Source of the DNA: Seriola aureovittata
Taxonomy: Eukaryota > Chordata > Actinopteri > Carangiformes > Carangidae
Length of the DNA: 64,000 nucleotides
Reading direction: 5' to 3'
Assembly (NCBI RefSeq): GCF_021018895.1
Contig: NC_079373.1
Location: 13,798,501 to 13,862,500 of the forward strand
The notes under the pieces were generated by a model. It saw only the letters and a program-made list of their open reading frames with translations, had not been told where the DNA came from and did no database searches. The translations under genes and the position numbers were made by a program. This document shows, in pieces, positions 58,983 through 64,000 of this stretch (its first letter is position 1; each line of letters opens with the position of its first letter).

Positions 58983-59971
58983 CACAGACTTTTTACTGGT
59001 TGTCATCACACTACCCCTACTGTGTACAGTACATTGTTAAGCCACTGCAAGATCTCGCCAATGTATTTTTTTTAACCTTAAAACATCAGTGCTGCTGTCT
59101 GACCCCTGTTCCTTGCAATTACATTGTTCTGGGTTGTTTTTTTTTTGATACTCTAAAACACAACCATTCTTTATTAATCACCGACAGAAAATGGACTATG
59201 TGGAGACAACATAAAGTGAGCCTCTTTAAGTGTAGTGATACTGAAGAAAATCCTGTCCTTAAAAGCTTATTCCCAGTGGAGGCAGCTCAAAATAAATGTT
59301 GAGGTTGGAAAGTCCAGATGGTCTTTAAGACTGTATTCCCCCACCATAAGCACTCTTGATTTATGAGATTCTCTAATGGTATCTCTGTTCTGATCTGGCT
59401 TTCTTTCACCCTGCTCTCCTCTGAAGCTTTAAACTCATCAGGTTCTCTCAGCCCTGTCGTTAATCCTGAAGTACAAAGGAAGGTATGGCTGTAGAAAATT
59501 AGGGATTTTTCCTCCTCCCTTTTTCTTCTGTACTGAAACTTCCACTGTCTGATGAATGATAAACTGATGAGCAGACTTAATCCAGGAGAACTGCCCCCCA
59601 CCACTCCAAAAACAGATGTAGGTCCTTGGTGGAAATTTGCCATGAAATTGGGAACTGAAATTGGAATTCCTCACATGACAGTGCAGTGACTGAGCATGTA
59701 CAATTGACCCCTAAGCCCGCAAGTGACATTTGTAGTTTTTGTTATAGAATGAGAGTGGGTGGGCCGTGAGAGATCATATATCCGCCTCACTAAATCCATG
59801 AAAATATGTGTATTATTTTCAAAGCATATCTGTCTGTGATGCTACCTATAGTGGTCATCACCATACTGCCGTACTGTAAGGATTGACTGTCAGGGACAGA
59901 AATGTCAAATCCCAGAGGAGTTCAGCAATTGTAAGTGACATAGGGTATTGTGGCTACATGGTAGAGCCTCA

Positions 59972-59974
<3 letters not shown>
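58983..59974. other. Noncoding stretch
   Basis: Frames at 58979-59302 (+) and 59287-59643 (-) are the longest; neither has a recognisable domain. No repeat recognised. Confidence 0.5.

Positions 59975-60041
<67 letters not shown>
59975..60041. repeat. Long AT microsatellite
   Basis: Pure (AT)n of about 67 bases followed by A-rich sequence. It lies next to the decayed end of the Tc1-type transposon, which inserts at TA dinucleotides, so the array may have started at or near the insertion site. Confidence 0.95.
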
Positions 60042-60046
<5 letters not shown>

Positions 60047-60290
60047 AAAAGGCAAACAAAAAAAAAAAAGACAATACAATAGTGAAATAACTCAAAACAG
60101 TGAATGTACCCTGGACACAATTATCGGCAGCCTTCTCTAATGCTTGGTTGCAGAACCTTTGGCGACAATAACAGCCTCTAAATAATTCTTTTAGCCATTA
60201 TAAGCTTCTTGCAGGTAGTTTCTACCAATCTTCCATTACTATGTGTTCAGGTTTGCAGGAGTCCTTTTTTGAATGGCAGATTTTAGCTCC

Positions 60291-60304
60291 CATCAAATGT
60301 TTTC
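60291..60304. repeat. SINE target-site duplication, left copy
   Basis: CATCAAATGTTTTC, identical to 60501-60514. Lies at the A-rich tail end of the SINE. Confidence 0.93.
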
Positions 60305-60500
60305 TTTTTTAAAGTATATTTTTTTGGGCTTTTATGCCTTTAATGGACAGCACAGTGGAGAGTGACAGGAAACGGGGAGGGGGAATGACATGCAGTGAAA
60401 GGCCGTCCGATGCGGGATTCGAACCGGGGCCGACTGCAGCGAGGACTGTAGCCTCTACACATGGGGCGCCTGCTTAAACCACTACGCTACACAACGCCCC
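60305..60500 (-). mobile_element. tRNA-derived SINE inserted in the Tc1 fossil
   Basis: On the minus strand the head starts GGGGCGTTGTGTAGCG. It has an A box TAGCGTAGTGG (complement of 60479-60489) and a B box GGTTCGAATCC (complement of 60415-60425), both perfect matches to the tRNA-type Pol III promoter consensus. A tRNA-unrelated body follows with CTTTCACTGCATGTCATTCC and ending near TTAAAGGCATAAAAGCCC, then an A-rich tail. Length 196 bp, as expected. It resembles a SINE common in perch-like fish. Intact promoter boxes suggest a fairly young copy. Confidence 0.9.
60415..60489 (-). promoter_or_regulatory. Internal Pol III promoter of the SINE (A and B boxes)
   Basis: A box at 60479-60489 and B box at 60415-60425 on the minus strand, about 53 bases apart, within the usual spacing for type 2 Pol III promoters. 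Both fit their consensus at every defined position. Transcription would run toward lower coordinates. Confidence 0.8.
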
Positions 60501-60514
60501 CATCAAATGTTTTC
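60501..60514. repeat. SINE target-site duplication, right copy
   Basis: CATCAAATGTTTTC, identical to 60291-60304. The duplicated bases include the codon for the catalytic Glu of the Tc1 transposase (complement of 60512-60514). Confidence 0.93.
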
Positions 60515-61136
60515 AATGGGATGTAGGTCAGGACCCACTGCTGGCCAGTTTAAATCAGTCCATCTTTTCCTGTTCAACCTGTTCGTGTGTGCTGCTGGAT
60601 GTGTGTGCTTTTGGTCGTTGTTTTGCTGAAAGACCCGAGACTCGCTTCAAACCTAGTTTTCTGACACTGAGTAACACATTTCACCCTAAAATGCCCCAGT
60701 AATCTCCTGATTTCATCACTTCTTTGATACATTCAATGCCTCCAGTACCAGAGGCAGCAAAGCAGCCCCACAGCATGATAGGACCTCCACCATTTTTTAC
60801 TGTAGGAAGGGTGTTCTTTTTTCTTATGGTTTCATTTCATCGCCTACAAACAAACTGATGTACTGCATTCCCAAAGAGCTCTACTTTGGTTTCATTTGTC
60901 CTAAACATTATCCCAGAAAGACTGTGGCTTCTCTATAAAAGTTTTCACATTGGTCTTCGCTTTTCGCTTTCTTTCAATACTAGTGTATGGCACTGGCTGA
61001 AACCACCACTCCAGATTGCTCCAGGTCAGCCTGAAGCTCTTTAGATTTCTTGCGTTGTGTTTTTTCCACAATCAACACCAACCTCCTCAGACTACTCTCA
61101 TTGAGTTTCTTTTTAGTGCCACGTCCTGGAAGTGTC

Positions 61137-61137
<1 letters not shown>

Positions 61138-61172
<35 letters not shown>
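61138..61172. repeat. GT microsatellite
   Basis: Pure (TG)n of about 35 bases followed by degenerate TATATG units. It interrupts the region where the Tc1 transposase N-terminus would be expected and may have replaced it. Confidence 0.95.
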
Positions 61173-61178
<6 letters not shown>

Positions 61179-61615
61179 ATATGTGTATATTTAGGACAAA
61201 CAGTTCACACTTCATGTCTTCAGCCTTATGTGTTCACAGTGCAGAAACCCTCTAAAGCATGGCATCAGTTAGTGTTGCAGTCTTTCTGTGGTCTCAGCAC
61301 CAGCATGGAACTTTAACCCTGGCTGTAAGGATGACAGCTTATTATGACTCCCTGACAGGGTATGCACCCTGCGGGACTAGGAACTCATACGCTCATGGAC
61401 ACACACACTCACACAGACTATGGCATCCTTTCACAAGCTTCCTTTCATGCATACATTTCTCTTTCACATAAAAAAGAAGCCCTATCGCCTTTTGGTCCTC
61501 TGTCTCCCTTTTGATGCAATCTTTATAGATAAATATACTCAAGTGGTATAATGTCATTTAGAGCTTGATGGGGCTATATTTGATTGTCTCTCGTAATGTT
61601 TGTGGTACAGATGCA
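61173..61615. other. Noncoding stretch
   Basis: May include unrecognised remains of the Tc1 5' part, but I see no terminal repeat. Frames at 61050-61316 and 61259-61471 (+) have no recognisable domain. Confidence 0.45.
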
Positions 61616-61619
61616 CAGA

Positions 61620-62770
61620 GAGACGGTCCTGTCCTCCCTGGGACCTTAAGCAAAATTCTGCTCACAGGCCCTCCTGCCAGACCAGTGAGCCATGTAAACC
61701 ATTTTCAAATATAGATTACTGTTTACCCTATGGCTTGGCTGAATATTTTATGATGATTATTTACTTTAGACACAATATTGTGTCCATCCCCAGCCCCCTA
61801 GTCATTGCCACCTCTACCACAAACAAAGTTAATTGCTGTACACTACTGTAAAGTCACAGACAGAGATTACTTCTTAAAAAATAACAAACAAGAAAAACCT
61901 ATGTTACTATATATTTTATGTATATGTACTATGAGTTTGACTACGATGGAGGAACTTAGCGACTCTTGGCTCATGGTCTCACCCTTCCTAATGATTTCTT
62001 GTGATCATCATTCATTTGCAGATACTTCAAAAGACTGGTCAGATACTCAATGTGTCGTTTAAAATTCGTTGCTGATGTGGCTGACGTTTGGACTTGTAGT
62101 TCCAGACCCCGTTGACACAATTTGCATAAAATTTTGACATATTTTCTGTTTGAATCTGCATTGATTTATTCATAAAAGTGGCTTCAGCATTCATAGTAGC
62201 TTCTTTATTTGAATGATCACGATTAGACACTGAACACATGCCGACTGCCGTTAATCCTCATGTGTCACTGTAAAACACAGTTCTTCTTCCTTTGACTGCC
62301 ACCCTCTGCAGCGTGAACATGTTCATGTTCATTGGTTGCAAATGGATACATTCAGTTAAAAAAAAAAAAAAAACTGATCACCGCACATTGAACAAAATTG
62401 CCCGTACATGGGCATTTATCAAACGTAAGAAATAGTTTAATTTCACTCTCACTTTTGTCAGGTACAAAGTCACTGAACACATCCTTGGAAGTGGCGGGAA
62501 AGCAAGACACAGTGAGACAAACAGACTAGAGAGAGATGCACACATCAACTAAATGTTACTGTTGTTTGCTGACATCAAACTTGGAGAGGAGAGTTTATCT
62601 GATTGCTGTTCCACAAAGACACTCTCATGGTGTTTTTTTTTTCTTTTCATGACCAGAAGGATAGTTCTACCTCATTCTGTATGCTCATTCTGTCAAGCTG
62701 TGAACATTGACATCTGCTGCGACATGAGGGGGAGGCGGGGGCCCATAGGTAATTTGTGCGGCCCTACACA
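61620..62770. mobile_element. Possible decayed hAT-like element (very tentative)
   Basis: The left part has CCTGGGACCTTAAGCAAAAT (61638-61657) with CAGGCCCTCC, and the right part has GGGGGCCCATAGGTAATTTG (62738-62757) with GCGGCCCTAC. GGGGCCC.TA.G.AAAT words near GGCCC resemble the ends of hAT-type elements in fish. No transposase frame, clear inverted termini or 8-bp duplication was found between them. The interior has an A-run near 62359 and short frames without domains. Confidence 0.22.
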
Positions 62771-64000
62771 ACTTGCATAGTGAGCTGGCTGGCTCTGGAT
62801 GCATAGATAATGCAATGGAATAGAATAATAAGTCATATAAGGTCCATTTTTAATCACTGTAACCTTTTTGTACCACATAGAGATGGGTTGTGTTTGATTG
62901 ATCCTTCATGTTTATTTATTTTACTATTTGATCATCCACCAACCTCTACACAACTATTTCAGAGAGATTCAAGAATGAGAAATTGTAGGGCGAAACTGAA
63001 TACAGTGACTTGGTCCAGAGGGGCTTTGGTGTTGATGGATGAAGTTCTTTAACCAGCCTTTTACCTATAACCAGAGTAGATAAACCGAGGTCCCCAGTGT
63101 GAAATGCCAGTGGATTCACTGTGACCTGAAGTAAACGTTACAGCTAATAATCGAGGAGGAAGAAAATGATTACCTTCTATCTCTTATCGTTTTACAGCCT
63201 TTCTCTTGCAAGAGTTGATGGACATGAATGAGGAAATGAATGTGTGCCATCTGGTTTGATGATCGTCTAAAAAGCATGAGCTCAGTCCTTCACAGTGAAA
63301 GAGCAATAATCAGTTCAAATAGTTTAACTCTGTATCTTTAAGCTTCTTCTTTTTGCATGAGATATGTATATTGAACACTACATTTTGGCATCTTCTCTCT
63401 TTTGTATTTTCACACCCAAACATGATAATTGCAGGTTTCTGTCTGTGCTACACTTCATTTTCGGTACTTCTTACCTCATGTGTCTGAAAGTGGTTAATAA
63501 ACATATTGCCCATATGTTTTTCTTTTGCTCTTCTTCTTTAGTGAGTGCTCAAATAGTTACAGCCTTGATAAATCAGACCACATGATAATAGCATTTGCCC
63601 ATTTACGTGACAGTTGAATAATTAGTAAATTAAGGGCACAATCTAGAATTTGAATAATTCTGATTTTGGTGCCTCCTATGGTAGTACAGGTAAAAAAGCC
63701 AGCAATGCCAAGCGATGTTGTTTGGCTAAGTGTCTTGGCTCAGTACTGAGGCTCTAAGGCTAGGCTAACATAGACCAAGCTACCGTAATAATATCAAGCC
63801 TTCGCTTTGCAAAAACACTCCTGATGTTTTCTATGATGTCAAAGCATGACATTATTCCTTGCAAATCCTTGCAGTAGTCTGCAGTGAGATAGCTAGACAA
63901 GAAAGCTGCCACTCCAGGTCTGAGAATCACTGAGCTAGACCACTCTTCATTGATACCACTGACATAAGATTTAAATAGTCATGGTCTTGCCATGAAATTT
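62771..64000. other. Noncoding stretch, weak CNE-like part at 63.06-63.26 kb
   Basis: From 63060 to 63260 the sequence is repeat-poor, with CAGTGGATTCACTGTGACC near 63109 and CAGCTAATAATCGAGG near 63141. The rest is AT-rich, with frames at 62810-63052 and 63364-63585 (+) that match nothing known. Nothing identifiable crosses the right edge. Confidence 0.4.

Larger units (their letters stand above)
60095..61140 (-). mobile_element. Decayed Tc1/mariner (Tc1-type) transposon with dead transposase
   Basis: The complement encodes fragments in family order: TNETKVELFGNA (about 60880-60915), PTVKNGGGPIMLWGCFAASG (about 60748-60807), QQNNDQKHT (about 60602-60628), GPDLHPIEN (about 60512-60538), then WELKSAIQKRTPANLNT (about 60240-60290) beyond the SINE. 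These match Tc1 transposase blocks ending at the catalytic Glu. The second catalytic Asp is replaced by Asn (codon 60620-60622). There are many stops and frameshifts, and the DNA-binding N-terminus and terminal repeats were not found. Boundaries are approximate. Confidence 0.88.

Noticed and set aside
60415..60500. tRNA gene suggested by A and B boxes
   Set aside because: The boxes belong to a SINE head with an unrelated body, A-rich tail and target duplication; it is not an independent tRNA gene.

Overview
The window looks like noncoding nuclear DNA from a ray-finned fish, most likely a spiny-rayed (acanthomorph/perciform-type) teleost. The evidence is the repeat content: a decayed Tc1-type DNA transposon, a tRNA-derived SINE with perfect A and B boxes, an L2/Maui-like retroposon tail ending in (CATC)n, a GATA-tailed retroposon end, several short dispersed repeats of types I recognise from perch-like fish genomes, and AT-rich sequence dotted with di-, tri- and tetranucleotide microsatellites. 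There are no bacterial-type operons, ribosome binding sites, CRISPR arrays or rRNA genes.

No protein-coding gene could be supported. No open frame exceeds about 140 codons. The frames are scattered over both strands, overlap each other, and mostly fall in AT-rich or repetitive sequence. The window is therefore read as a gene desert or the inside of a very long intron. Two short frames (58773-58982 and about 31194-31457, both +) look more exon-like than the rest and are flagged as tentative.

Layout: 1-2.3 kb holds mixed-composition blocks that look like conserved noncoding elements (CNE-like), with a CT repeat. 2.3-9 kb holds a dispersed repeat (2336-2660), one CNE-like block (4.6-5.0 kb) and a second teleost repeat (8575-8990). 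9.6-34.7 kb alternates AT-rich background with CNE-like blocks (9.6, 10.6, 15.7, 20.8-21.4, 25.1-25.5, 27.5-27.9, 28.3-28.5, 30.6-31.5 and 34.3-34.7 kb) and several repeats. 36-45 kb carries dispersed repeats, CNE-like blocks at 37.5 and 38.5 kb and the L2-type tail at 40.8 kb. 46.9-48.8 kb is the second strongest CNE-like cluster. 52-56 kb holds a 104-bp foldback element, a repeat copy, a CNE-like block and a 799-bp TTAA-flanked nonautonomous DNA transposon. 60.1-61.1 kb is a Tc1 fossil interrupted by a SINE with a perfect 14-bp target duplication.

Functional reading: the CNE-like calls rest only on local sequence character (balanced composition, few simple repeats, clustered homeodomain-type ATTA/TAAT words, lack of repeat similarity). 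They are inference until aligned to other fish. If they hold up, the region would be a regulatory desert flanking or inside a developmental gene whose exons lie outside the window. I could not identify that gene. Repeat family names come from memory of teleost repeats, not from a database search.
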